A stretch of 5,404 nt of DNA from Acidobacteriota bacterium (GCA_003222835.1 QHXE01000854.1:1-5404), one strand, 5' to 3'. Positions 1 through 5,399 are shown, counted from the stretch's first letter. Notes: generated from the sequence alone by a model not told the origin. Translations and numbers: made by a program.

Positions 1-181
1 CGAGTTCCGGCGTTGACGGCGGCGGCGATTCCGCGCGTGCGGGTTCACCAATCATAGGACGGGTCGAGACCAGCAAGCCGGCCATACCTAACCGGGAAAG
101 AAATATACGCCGCGTCGATTTTCCGAATCGGGAACCGCCTTCCAATTCAGATTTTTCTCTTTTCTGGTTTTGGTCGGACAT
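1..181 (-). CDS. Tat-exported protein, N-terminal 60 residues only (gene runs off the window)
   Basis: An open frame starts at ATG 181-179 and runs to the window edge without a stop, giving 60 residues. The start is supported by an AGGA ribosome binding site (187-190) five bases upstream. The peptide has a polar n-region, a twin-arginine motif STRRIFL (residues 22-28), a hydrophobic stretch (about 31-40) and a plausible signal peptidase site after ARA (48-50), followed by a Ser/Pro-rich linker. This is the layout of a Tat signal peptide, so the product should be exported folded, usually with a bound cofactor. It lies 129 bp downstream of the large molybdenum subunit on the same strand and may be co-transcribed. 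PaoA-type [2Fe-2S] subunits begin in just this way (Tat signal, Pro/Ala-rich linker, ferredoxin domain), so a second such subunit is my best guess. No catalytic domain is inside the window, so the function is unproven. Confidence 0.75.
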   Translation of the reverse strand, partial: MSDQNQKREKSELEGGSRFGKSTRRIFLSRLGMAGLLVSTRPMIGEPARAESPPPSTPEL

Positions 182-186
182 CGAAA

Positions 187-190
187 TCCT
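187..190 (-). promoter_or_regulatory. Ribosome binding site of the partial Tat-protein gene
   Basis: AGGA on the minus strand, five bases before ATG 181. It is the clearest Shine-Dalgarno match in the window and fixes the start of a gene that is otherwise seen only in part. The three operon genes lack a comparable site. Confidence 0.55.
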
Positions 191-310
191 ATCAACAATA
201 ACACTATGTCTCAGACAATGGGTAAGGCCAGGCTAAACGAGAAATACATCGCACCCCTTGCGAAGTAACGCGTACTCCCTCTTTCGAGATATGCGCTCTG
301 ATTGGCGCGC

Positions 311-2467
311 TCATATTAGTTGGTCCGGCGTGATTGGCAGATCGCGCACTCGTTTTCCAGTTGCGTTAAAAACTGCATTTGCGACTGCAGCCGGGGCGCC
401 GACGATGCCAATTTCGCCAATGCCCCGCGCGCCGAGGTCGGGCATGTGCGGATCAGGTTCGTTGATGAAATCAATGTCGAATTCCGGAGTGTCCGCATGC
501 ACTGCTACCTGGTATTCGGCAAGATTCGGGTTAACGATGCGGCCGGTCTTCTCATCGGGAACCGTGGCTTCCATCAAAGCGGTGCTGAATCCAAATAACA
601 TCCCGCCCAGGATCTGGCTTCGCGCCAGGCGCGGATTAATCATGCGGCCCATGTCATACACACCTACCGCGCGCTTGACCCGCACCTGCCCAAGAGTATC
701 GACATGCACCTCGACGAAAATCGCGCCGTAGGAAAAAAACGAATTTTTTTCTCGTTCTTCCTTGTTCGGTTCTGAATTGAACTCGGCTTGAATTTGTTCC
801 TGACCAGCGCGCTCGAACAAATTGGTCAGCTGCGTCGAGTCGTTAGGCCAGTTTCCAGCAATATCGACAACTTTCTTTTTTAAGTCGCGGCACGCGCCCA
901 TCACCGCTGGTGCCACGCTTGCCGTGAGCCAAGACCCGCCGTTATTGGGCGCTTCGGGAAATTGCGAGTCGCCAAGCTCGAATCGGATTCTGTCGACCGG
1001 AATACCCAGCGTGTCCGCCGCGAATTGCGACATCCCAGTGTAGGTGCCCGTGCCGATCTCATGCGTCGCGCTGCGCACGACAACTGTTCCATCTTTATTC
1101 AGGATCGCTGTCGCGCCCGCCTTTTGCTGCCCAGCCGGATAAATCGCCGTCGCCATTCCGAAGCCGATTTGCGATCCCTCGGCCGCTCGCATTGAACCCG
1201 GCTTCTTATTCCGATTTGACCAGCCAAATTTCTCCGCGCCTCGCTGGTAGCATTCGCGCAGCTTTTTGCTCGACCACGGCTTGTTTTGGTATTCGTCGAT
1301 TTCCGCGTAGTTGCGCAGACGAAACTCGACCGGGTCGACGCCGATCTCATGCGCCAGTTCATCTAACGCACACTCCAATGCGAACACGCCCGGCGTTTCA
1401 CCCGGCGCGCGCATGGGGCACGGCGTGGTCAAATTCAGCCTAACGAGTCGGTGCGAAACCTCGACATTCGGGCACGAATATAACATGCGCGACGTATTGC
1501 CGCATGGCTCGGTGTAATCATGTGTGGGTGAAGAATGCGTGGTCGTCGCGTGACGCAACGCCACCAGCTTGCCGGTTTTGTCCGCGCCGATGGAAAGTCT
1601 CTGCTCGGTACGTGCGCGTTGGCCGGCGGAATCAAACATCTGCGGACGGGTGAGAGTCAGCTTCACCGGTCGCTGGACCTGTTTCGCCGCCGCCGCGGCG
1701 AGCAACGTGTGACTCCATTGAAATCCCTTGGAGCCGAAGGCGCCACCTATGAATGGACAAACGATACGCACATTTTCCTGTGGCAAAGCGAAGCCGTTGG
1801 CAACGACTCGTTGCAGTTGTTTGATCCCGCGCGTGCACTCGTGAATGAGCAACCGGTCAGACGCTTCCCATTCCGCGGTAGTCGAATATGTCTCGATCGG
1901 ATTGTGATTTTCGATCGGCGTCGAATATACAAAGTCGATCTTGTGCGCCGCAGTCGCGAGGCCTCCGTCGACGTCGCCGCGTTTAACCTGTAACGCTTCG
2001 CGTCCGGCGAACTTTGCCGGCGAGGTCGCGTTTTTCTGCGCGCGTTCGTCATCGAGCGTCACCACGGGTGGTTGTGTTTGGTAGGTCACCCCGACGAGCG
2101 ACGCTGCGTACGTGGCTTGTTCAAAAGATTCCGCCACGACGACACCGAGATGTTGTCCGGCATAATGAATCTCGTCGTCGTGTAACGGCACGCGGCTCTC
2201 GCCCGGAGCGTCCGCCCGGCTCAGGTCGTCCGGATAGGGTCTGAAATGTGGCGCGTTTTCACGCGTTAGAATTCCAATGACGCCCGGAGCGGACTTCGCG
2301 GCAGACAGATCGATTTTTACAACGCGGCCGTTTGCGATCGCGCTCTGAATCAGCGCGCCGTAAGTAAGTTTTGGGCGCGCAAATTCGGCGGCGTATGTGG
2401 CGCGGCCCGTCACCTTGAGCCGTCCGTCAACGCGTGGGAGTGGTTGGCCGATAACTGCCGCGCTCAT
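311..2467 (-). CDS. paoC: Aldehyde oxidoreductase, molybdenum-cofactor-binding (large) subunit, PaoC-like
   Basis: A 718-residue catalytic subunit of the xanthine oxidase family (COG1529), which hydroxylates aldehydes or N-heterocycles with water at a Mo centre. The N-terminal hammerhead domain (about 15-135) has GRATYAAEF (21-29) and GQHLGVVVAE (104-113). Cofactor-binding segments follow: GGAFGSKG (241-248), MRAPGETPG (352-360), EIGTGTYTGMSQ (470-481) and NNGGSW (508-513). The C-terminal RGIGEIGIVG (681-690) holds Glu685, the expected catalytic base, followed by NATGKRVRDLPIT (701-713) as in PaoC. E. coli PaoC is about 732 residues, so this is full length. It has no signal peptide of its own; in this family the subunit is carried out by the Tat signal of the small subunit. 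Start ATG 2467 is one base after the TGA of the FAD gene (TGATATG), implying translational coupling. The family call is secure; substrate and exact cofactor form (MCD in PaoABC) are inferred. Confidence 0.93.
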   Translation of the reverse strand: MSAAVIGQPLPRVDGRLKVTGRATYAAEFARPKLTYGALIQSAIANGRVVKIDLSAAKSAPGVIGILTRENAPHFRPYPDDLSRADAPGESRVPLHDDEIHYAGQHLGVVVAESFEQATYAASLVGVTYQTQPPVVTLDDERAQKNATSPAKFAGREALQVKRGDVDGGLATAAHKIDFVYSTPIENHNPIETYSTTAEWEASDRLLIHECTRGIKQLQRVVANGFALPQENVRIVCPFIGGAFGSKGFQWSHTLLAAAAAKQVQRPVKLTLTRPQMFDSAGQRARTEQRLSIGADKTGKLVALRHATTTHSSPTHDYTEPCGNTSRMLYSCPNVEVSHRLVRLNLTTPCPMRAPGETPGVFALECALDELAHEIGVDPVEFRLRNYAEIDEYQNKPWSSKKLRECYQRGAEKFGWSNRNKKPGSMRAAEGSQIGFGMATAIYPAGQQKAGATAILNKDGTVVVRSATHEIGTGTYTGMSQFAADTLGIPVDRIRFELGDSQFPEAPNNGGSWLTASVAPAVMGACRDLKKKVVDIAGNWPNDSTQLTNLFERAGQEQIQAEFNSEPNKEEREKNSFFSYGAIFVEVHVDTLGQVRVKRAVGVYDMGRMINPRLARSQILGGMLFGFSTALMEATVPDEKTGRIVNPNLAEYQVAVHADTPEFDIDFINEPDPHMPDLGARGIGEIGIVGAPAAVANAVFNATGKRVRDLPITPDQLI

Positions 2468-2468
2468 A

Positions 2469-3341
2469 TCAGCTCATTTCCGCAACTATGGTCAAAGCAC
2501 GAATGATCGCGCGCTTGGCCAGCTCAGCCGCGGCACGGAACGTTTTCTCGTTCGCCTCTTGGCCAATCAATATTTTCTCTGCGGCATTTGCGCGCCACGG
2601 TTTGTGCGCTACGCCGCCCAGCGCTAGGCGCGCGGCATTGATCTTTTTGTTCGACCCGAGGTCCAACGCGGCGGCGACACTCACCAATGCAAACGCGTAG
2701 CTGGCGCGGTCGCGCACTTTTAGATAATGCGATCGCGCTGCAAAAGACATTGCTGGAAGATCGACAGCGATGATTAATTCGTCCGGTCGAAGATTTGTGT
2801 CACGCTCGGGGGTGTCTCCCGGCAAACGATGAAAATCACCGAACGCAATCTCCCGTTCGGCATTTGGGCCGCGCACACGCACGATCGCGTCGAGCGCGGT
2901 GAGCGCGACACACATGTCGCTCGGGTTAGTGGCGATGCACTGTTCGCTCTGGCCGAGAATGGCGTGGATGCGGTTGTAGCCGTCGATCGCGCCGCAGCCC
3001 AACAGATTCCCGCCCACCGTCGCCATGTTGCGCAGTTGCGGACTCGCGCCGGAAAGCAGGGCCTCGCTCAAAACCGGGTAACGCGTTTTGATTAGTTCAT
3101 GCTTCGCTACATCGGAATTGCGCGCCAGTGCGCCGATACGCACGCCTTTGCCTGGAAGTTCCTCGATTTGCCCGAGTGGCAGTCGATTGATATCGACCAA
3201 CTCATTAGGCGTCTCCACGCCCATTTTCATCAGGTCAATCAAGTTCGTCCCGCCACCCAGGAATTTTCCCTGCGGCTTGCTTGAAATGGCAGTGACGGCC
3301 TGATCTGCGTCTGCTGCGCGTGAATAGGTGAATGGGTTCAT
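2469..3341 (-). CDS. paoB: Aldehyde oxidoreductase, FAD-binding (medium) subunit, PaoB-like, lacking the [4Fe-4S] segment
   Basis: A 290-residue FAD subunit of the CoxM/XdhB family (COG1319), which takes electrons from the [2Fe-2S] subunit and passes them to the final acceptor. FAD-binding motifs are FLGGGTNLIDL (27-37) and TVGGNLL (108-114); KVRDRASYAFALVSVAAA (208-225) and ALGGVAHKPWR (240-250) closely match PaoB. I start at ATG 3341 (MNPFTYSR), where family similarity begins. An in-frame ATG at 3428 would add 29 residues translated from a repeat element and is unlikely to be real. No clear Shine-Dalgarno precedes the start. PaoB relatives carry a cysteine-rich stretch right after GGNLL that helps bind a [4Fe-4S] cluster. 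Here GGNLL joins directly to GCGAIDGYNRIHAILG, so about 20 residues and two cysteines are absent, while Cys116 and Cys135 remain. The spacer to the upstream gene is 172 bp; the downstream gene is 1 bp away. Confidence 0.92.
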   Translation of the reverse strand: MNPFTYSRAADADQAVTAISSKPQGKFLGGGTNLIDLMKMGVETPNELVDINRLPLGQIEELPGKGVRIGALARNSDVAKHELIKTRYPVLSEALLSGASPQLRNMATVGGNLLGCGAIDGYNRIHAILGQSEQCIATNPSDMCVALTALDAIVRVRGPNAEREIAFGDFHRLPGDTPERDTNLRPDELIIAVDLPAMSFAARSHYLKVRDRASYAFALVSVAAALDLGSNKKINAARLALGGVAHKPWRANAAEKILIGQEANEKTFRAAAELAKRAIIRALTIVAEMS

Positions 3342-3356
3342 GAGAGCAACGCAGAA

Positions 3357-3391
3357 AAAGCGACGCGAGGACGCGGTCGCACTCCCAAAGC
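3357..3391 (-). repeat. REP-like palindromic element, copy 1 (inverted partner of copy 2)
   Basis: A 35-base element reading AAAGCGACGCGAGGAC then GGTCGCACTCCCAAAGC on the plus strand. Its own arms GCGAC and GTCGC can pair. It matches the copies at 3434-3466, 4529-4563 and 4641-4674, with consensus AAAGCGAYGCGAGGAC, a variable centre, then TCGCACTCCAAAG. It ends 15 bases upstream of the FAD subunit start, so its hairpin would sit in the leader of that gene. Confidence 0.75.
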
Positions 3392-3433
3392 TTCGCGAAA
3401 CAAAACTGTTCTTTGTCCGATTTCGCACGGAGT

Positions 3434-3466
3434 GCTTTGGAGTGCGATGAGTCCTCGCATCGCTTT
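3434..3466 (+). repeat. REP-like palindromic element, copy 2
   Basis: A 33-base element, GCTTTGGAGTGCGATGAG then TCCTCGCATCGCTTT. It is the inverted counterpart of copy 1, 42 bases away, and carries internal arms GCGATG and CATCGC. Read on the minus strand it begins AAAGCGATGCGAGGAC, almost identical to copies 1 and 4. With copy 1 it can form one long imperfect stem-loop in the operon transcript between the first and second genes. Confidence 0.75.
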
Positions 3467-3471
3467 CCGAA

Positions 3472-3498
3472 ATCTGTGTGTCATCTGTGTGGATCTGT
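3472..3498. repeat. Short ATCTGTGTG tandem repeat
   Basis: Three units beginning ATCTGT follow one another at 3472, 3483 and 3493 (ATCTGTGTGTC, ATCTGTGTGG, ATCTGT). The tract lies between the stop of the [2Fe-2S] gene (3514) and REP-like copy 2. It is noncoding in all likelihood, and I know no function for it. Confidence 0.55.
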
Positions 3499-3513
3499 TG
3501 CCGGTCATTGTCG

Positions 3514-4182
3514 CTACGCGGTCTTTGTTTTCGCTTCTTTAATAGCCGCCAGAATGTTCGGATAAGCGCCGCAACGGCAGATGTTGCCGCTCATCCATTC
3601 GCGAATTTCATCGTCGTTGTTCGCGTGCCCTTCTTGTACGCACGCCACTGCAGAGCAAATTTGCCCAGGCGTGCAGTAGCCGCATTGAAATCCGTCCTGC
3701 TCGATGAACGCGGCTTGCATGGGATGCAGCTCGTCTCCAGTTGCGAGTCCTTCGATCGTTGTGATCTCGTCGCCTTCATGCATCACCGCCAGTGTCAGGC
3801 ATGAATTAATGCGTCGCCCGTTTACAAGCACAGTGCAGGCGCCGCATTGGCCGTGATCGCATCCTTTTTTGGAGCCTGTCAGTTGCAGTCGCTCGCGCAA
3901 TGCATCGAGCAACGTCACGCGTGGATCGACATCGATCACGTAATCCTTGCCATTGATCTTAAGGTGCACATTTACTGAATCGGTCGACGCTCCAGCTGCG
4001 CTCGTTGAATCGGCTTGGTCGACCGGAGCGGAACTGAGAAGGCTCGGACCAATTGCAATCGCCGCACTGGTTCCGGCGACTTGTTTGATAAATTTTCTCC
4101 GCGTCTCTTGATAACCGAGAATCGAAAATTCGTTCAATCCGTCGGCATCAGATTGAAAAGGCTCCTCCGATTCCCTCGCCAT
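3514..4182 (-). CDS. paoA: Aldehyde oxidoreductase, [2Fe-2S] (small) subunit with Tat signal, PaoA-like
   Basis: A 222-residue electron-transfer subunit (COG2080). A twin-arginine motif TRRKFIK (27-33) and hydrophobic stretch (35-49) form a Tat signal, with possible cleavage near SSA (50-52); it probably carries the whole folded complex to the periplasm. The plant-type ferredoxin domain binds the first cluster through Cys108, Cys113, Cys116 and Cys128 (GCDHGQCGAC and a later NSC). The all-helical C-terminal domain binds the second through Cys167, Cys170, Cys202 and Cys204 (QCGYC and ICRCG). Stretches such as LTLAVMHEGDEITTIEGL match E. coli PaoA closely from memory. I chose ATG 4182: the in-frame ATG at 4362 would add 60 residues of repeat-like sequence abutting the tRNA gene and push the Tat motif to residue 87. 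No strong Shine-Dalgarno is seen. It is the first gene of the operon, and any promoter should lie in 4183-4364 or further upstream. Confidence 0.94.
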   Translation of the reverse strand: MARESEEPFQSDADGLNEFSILGYQETRRKFIKQVAGTSAAIAIGPSLLSSAPVDQADSTSAAGASTDSVNVHLKINGKDYVIDVDPRVTLLDALRERLQLTGSKKGCDHGQCGACTVLVNGRRINSCLTLAVMHEGDEITTIEGLATGDELHPMQAAFIEQDGFQCGYCTPGQICSAVACVQEGHANNDDEIREWMSGNICRCGAYPNILAAIKEAKTKTA

Positions 4183-4364
4183 GCTTATGAAATCGCGTGA
4201 GAGCCGGGAAAAGGTTGGCCTACTTTCAACATGGCCTCGGCGTTTTGGCTCTGGACGTTTGCTTTTGGGCGTTCGGTTTGCTTCCGAATCAGACCTGAGA
4301 CGCTCAACTACGAAGGCTTTCGCGAGCAGGCGCCAAACGCCGAACATCCAACTGAGAGGCAATC
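4183..4364. other. Spacer between tRNA-Gly and the operon, probable promoter region
   Basis: This 182-base spacer should hold the operon promoter, but I cannot pick out a convincing -35/-10 pair. On the minus strand it has a degenerate series of A-rich GCC steps (AAACGTCC, AAAACGCC and similar, about 4230-4285), and near 4330 the plus strand carries a related GCCAAACGCCGAAC. These look like worn tandem repeats. No intrinsic terminator follows the tRNA gene. Confidence 0.4.
4311..4326 (+). repeat. Left copy of a 16-bp direct repeat flanking tRNA-Gly
   Basis: CGAAGGCTTTCGCGAG here matches CGAAAGCTTTCGCGAG at 4456-4471 in 15 of 16 positions. The tRNA gene lies between them. A related AAAGCTTCGCGA (one base shorter) occurs at 3387-3398, overlapping the end of REP-like copy 1, so this is probably a dispersed motif rather than an attachment site. 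Confidence 0.55.
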
Positions 4365-4435
4365 AGCGGGTGAAGGGAATCGAACCCTCGTGTGCAGCTT
4401 GGGAAGCTGCCGTTCTACCATTGAACTACACCCGC
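4365..4435 (-). tRNA. tRNA-Gly (anticodon CCC)
   Basis: The minus strand folds into a full cloverleaf. The acceptor GCGGGTG pairs with CACCCGC, the D arm is GTTC/GAAC, and the anticodon stem GCAGC/GCTGC encloses loop TTCCCAA, giving anticodon CCC (reads GGG). The variable loop is four bases (ACAC), and the T arm is GAGGG/CCCTT, including one G-T pair, around TTCGATT. The discriminator base is T at 4365, as expected for bacterial tRNA-Gly. No CCA is encoded, so it must be added after transcription. The gene stands alone, with repeats on both sides. Confidence 0.96.
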
Positions 4436-4455
4436 ATTTTGGAAGAAGTGAATTC

Positions 4456-4471
4456 CGAAAGCTTTCGCGAG
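4456..4471 (+). repeat. Right copy of the 16-bp direct repeat flanking tRNA-Gly
   Basis: CGAAAGCTTTCGCGAG, 15 of 16 identical to 4311-4326. Its first 12 bases (CGAAAGCTTTCG, 4456-4467) are a perfect palindrome, lost in the left copy by one base change. It lies about 20 bases upstream of the 5' end of the tRNA and directly abuts the heptanucleotide repeat. Confidence 0.6.
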
Positions 4472-4505
4472 TGAATGGTGACTGGTGATTAGTGAATAGT
4501 CAATA
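4471..4505 (+). repeat. Heptanucleotide tandem repeat, five units
   Basis: Five consecutive seven-base units: GTGAATG, GTGACTG, GTGATTA, GTGAATA, GTCAATA. The consensus is GTGANTR with strict seven-base spacing and drift toward the right end. It resembles the short tandemly repeated heptamers known from cyanobacteria and other bacteria. It lies 35 bases upstream of the tRNA 5' end, in the place where its promoter would be expected. I see no coding function. Confidence 0.7.
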
Positions 4506-4528
4506 TGCCGGTTTGGCTGCCGAAGGTG

Positions 4529-4563
4529 AAAGCGATGCGAGGACGAATCGCGCACTCCGAAAG
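4529..4563 (-). repeat. REP-like palindromic element, copy 3
   Basis: On the plus strand it reads AAAGCGATGCGAGGACG, then AATCGCGCACTCCGAAAG. The first 16 bases are identical to the minus-strand reading of copy 2. Arms GCGAT and ATCGC can pair. A small separate hairpin follows directly (GTCCG/CGGAC, 4563-4576). It has the same orientation as copy 1 and is paired with copy 4 at 4641, 77 bases away. Confidence 0.75.
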
Positions 4564-4640
4564 TCCGCCATCGGACGAACCCGTCCCGTGGCGAGCTTTG
4601 CGAAAGGTAGAGGTGTTTTCCTACTGACTTCACACGAGTT

Positions 4641-4674
4641 GCTTTTGGAGTGCGGCGGTGCTCCGCCGCTTTTT
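4641..4674 (+). repeat. REP-like palindromic element, copy 4, GC-rich hairpin after the pseudopilin gene
   Basis: GCTTTTGGAGTGCGGCGG, loop TGCT, then CCGCCGCTTTTT. The seven-base stem GCGGCGG/CCGCCGC followed by five T looks like an intrinsic terminator for plus-strand transcription, yet no plus-strand gene precedes it. On the minus strand it lies eight bases after the pseudopilin stop and lacks a U-run, so there it would at most stabilise the 3' end of the mRNA. The flanks TTTGGAGTGCG and CGCTTT match the other copies; only the stem differs. Confidence 0.65.
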
Positions 4675-4682
4675 ACCAGCAA

Positions 4683-5399
4683 TTATTGCCAGGAAATCAC
4701 ATCGTCGGACTGCGCGCCAGTCGTCGGATTCCTGTAAACGTTGTCCCCGTTCGTTCCCAGTGTCTGATCCTTCCCACGCGACCACCCAATAACGCCCGAC
4801 GGAACGGGATCGGGACCAGCGCCTCCTGTGGTCTGCGCACCGTAGGGGTTAGCCACGCTGTTGTCGTAGCTGCCGTCGATCGCAACGTTGTACGGCGTTC
4901 CCCATGGATCTACAAAATCGCCGATGGCTACTGAAATCCCATTGATTGTCGTTGCCTGCAACGCGATTCCGGACCGCGGATTGCTTGGGTTCTTCACACT
5001 TGGTGGCGAAATAAAGACAATCTGCCGCGGATTTTGAGTCGCGGTGGCCGTTGATCGCAACTCATTAAATAACAAGTTATTCGCGGTGCCACCTGGGCCG
5101 TAGGTCGTGTCTGCTGCGACCAAAGGATATTTTCCATAATCCGTGTAATACGCATTCACCGCATTGACGATTTGGGTGAGATCGTTCTTTGCCTGCGTTC
5201 GTTTCGCCTGGTCTTGCACAGCGCGAAAAGCTGGGAAGAGCAGACCGATCAAAATCGCGATGATTGCAATGACAACGAGTAACTCGATGAGCGTGAAGGC
5301 ACATTCGCCGCCCTGTTGTAGGGCGTTTGACTCGTTCGCTCCCGCTCTCTCGCCCGAGCGGGCTGCCAGTCCATGTCGCTCGCGTCCCGGCGGCTCCAT
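4683..5399 (-). CDS. Prepilin-type pseudopilin, GspG-like
   Basis: A 238-residue protein with a class III prepilin signal: ECA then FTLIELLVVIAIIAIL, cleavage expected between Ala34 and Phe35, with Glu39 at the +5 position needed for assembly and methylation. The hydrophobic helix spans about 35-57, followed by an amphipathic helix with NDLTQIVNAVNAYYTDYGKYP (72-92), typical of GspG pseudopilins. DPWGTPY (164-170) and the Asp-rich C-terminal SDDVISW (231-237) recall the GspG fold and its calcium site. It would be an inner-membrane precursor cleaved by a prepilin peptidase and built into a type II secretion or type IV pilus-like filament. The -1 residue is Ala, not the usual Gly, and the leader is long (34 residues) and Arg/Glu-rich. 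ATG 5399 is the only Met before the helix, but the frame has no stop up to the window edge, so the true start could lie beyond it. No other secretion gene is in the window. Confidence 0.87.
   Translation of the reverse strand: MEPPGRERHGLAARSGERAGANESNALQQGGECAFTLIELLVVIAIIAILIGLLFPAFRAVQDQAKRTQAKNDLTQIVNAVNAYYTDYGKYPLVAADTTYGPGGTANNLLFNELRSTATATQNPRQIVFISPPSVKNPSNPRSGIALQATTINGISVAIGDFVDPWGTPYNVAIDGSYDNSVANPYGAQTTGGAGPDPVPSGVIGWSRGKDQTLGTNGDNVYRNPTTGAQSDDVISWQ
5341..5362. other. Hairpin inside the pseudopilin leader coding sequence
   Basis: CCCGCTC (5341-5347) and GAGCGGG (5356-5362) form a perfect seven-base stem with an eight-base loop. It lies within codons for the prepilin leader (residues 13-20), close to the start codon, where a stem can affect translation. 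It may simply reflect Arg- and Gly-rich codons. Confidence 0.4.

Noticed and set aside
258..2244. Plus-strand open frames of up to 157 residues opposite the large molybdenum subunit
   Set aside because: They are antisense shadows of a well-conserved enzyme gene in GC-rich DNA, with Arg/Ser/Pro-rich translations and no domains.
3342..3428. Twenty-nine-residue N-terminal extension of the FAD subunit from ATG 3428
   Set aside because: It translates REP-like copy 1 and flanking spacer; PaoB-type proteins start right at the MNPFTYSR-like segment.
4183..4362. Sixty-residue N-terminal extension of the [2Fe-2S] subunit from ATG 4362
   Set aside because: The extension is Arg/Lys/Ser-rich, has no family similarity, begins three bases from the tRNA gene and would bury the Tat motif at residue 87. 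The start at 4182 gives a normal Tat leader.
4311..4471. Phage or integrative element attachment site at the tRNA gene
   Set aside because: The repeats do not overlap the tRNA 3' end, only 145 bases separate them, and there is no integrase.
4470..4505. Promoter of the tRNA gene with TTGACT as the -35 box
   Set aside because: No sequence resembling TATAAT lies 16-18 bases downstream, and TTGACT is a by-product of the heptamer repeat.
4641..4674. Intrinsic terminator of the pseudopilin gene
   Set aside because: The T-run is on the wrong side: the hairpin plus T5 would terminate plus-strand transcription only. It is better explained as a member of the repeat family.
3357..4674. CRISPR array
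   Set aside because: Only four copies, alternating in orientation and unevenly spaced with genes between them; there are no regular spacers and no cas genes.
4415..4737. Small open frames on both strands between tRNA-Gly and the pseudopilin gene, with peptides such as ECGGAPPLF or SGGAPPHSK
   Set aside because: They are translations of the palindromic repeat and neighbouring sequence, or overlap the tRNA or the pseudopilin gene. None has a ribosome binding site or recognisable domain.
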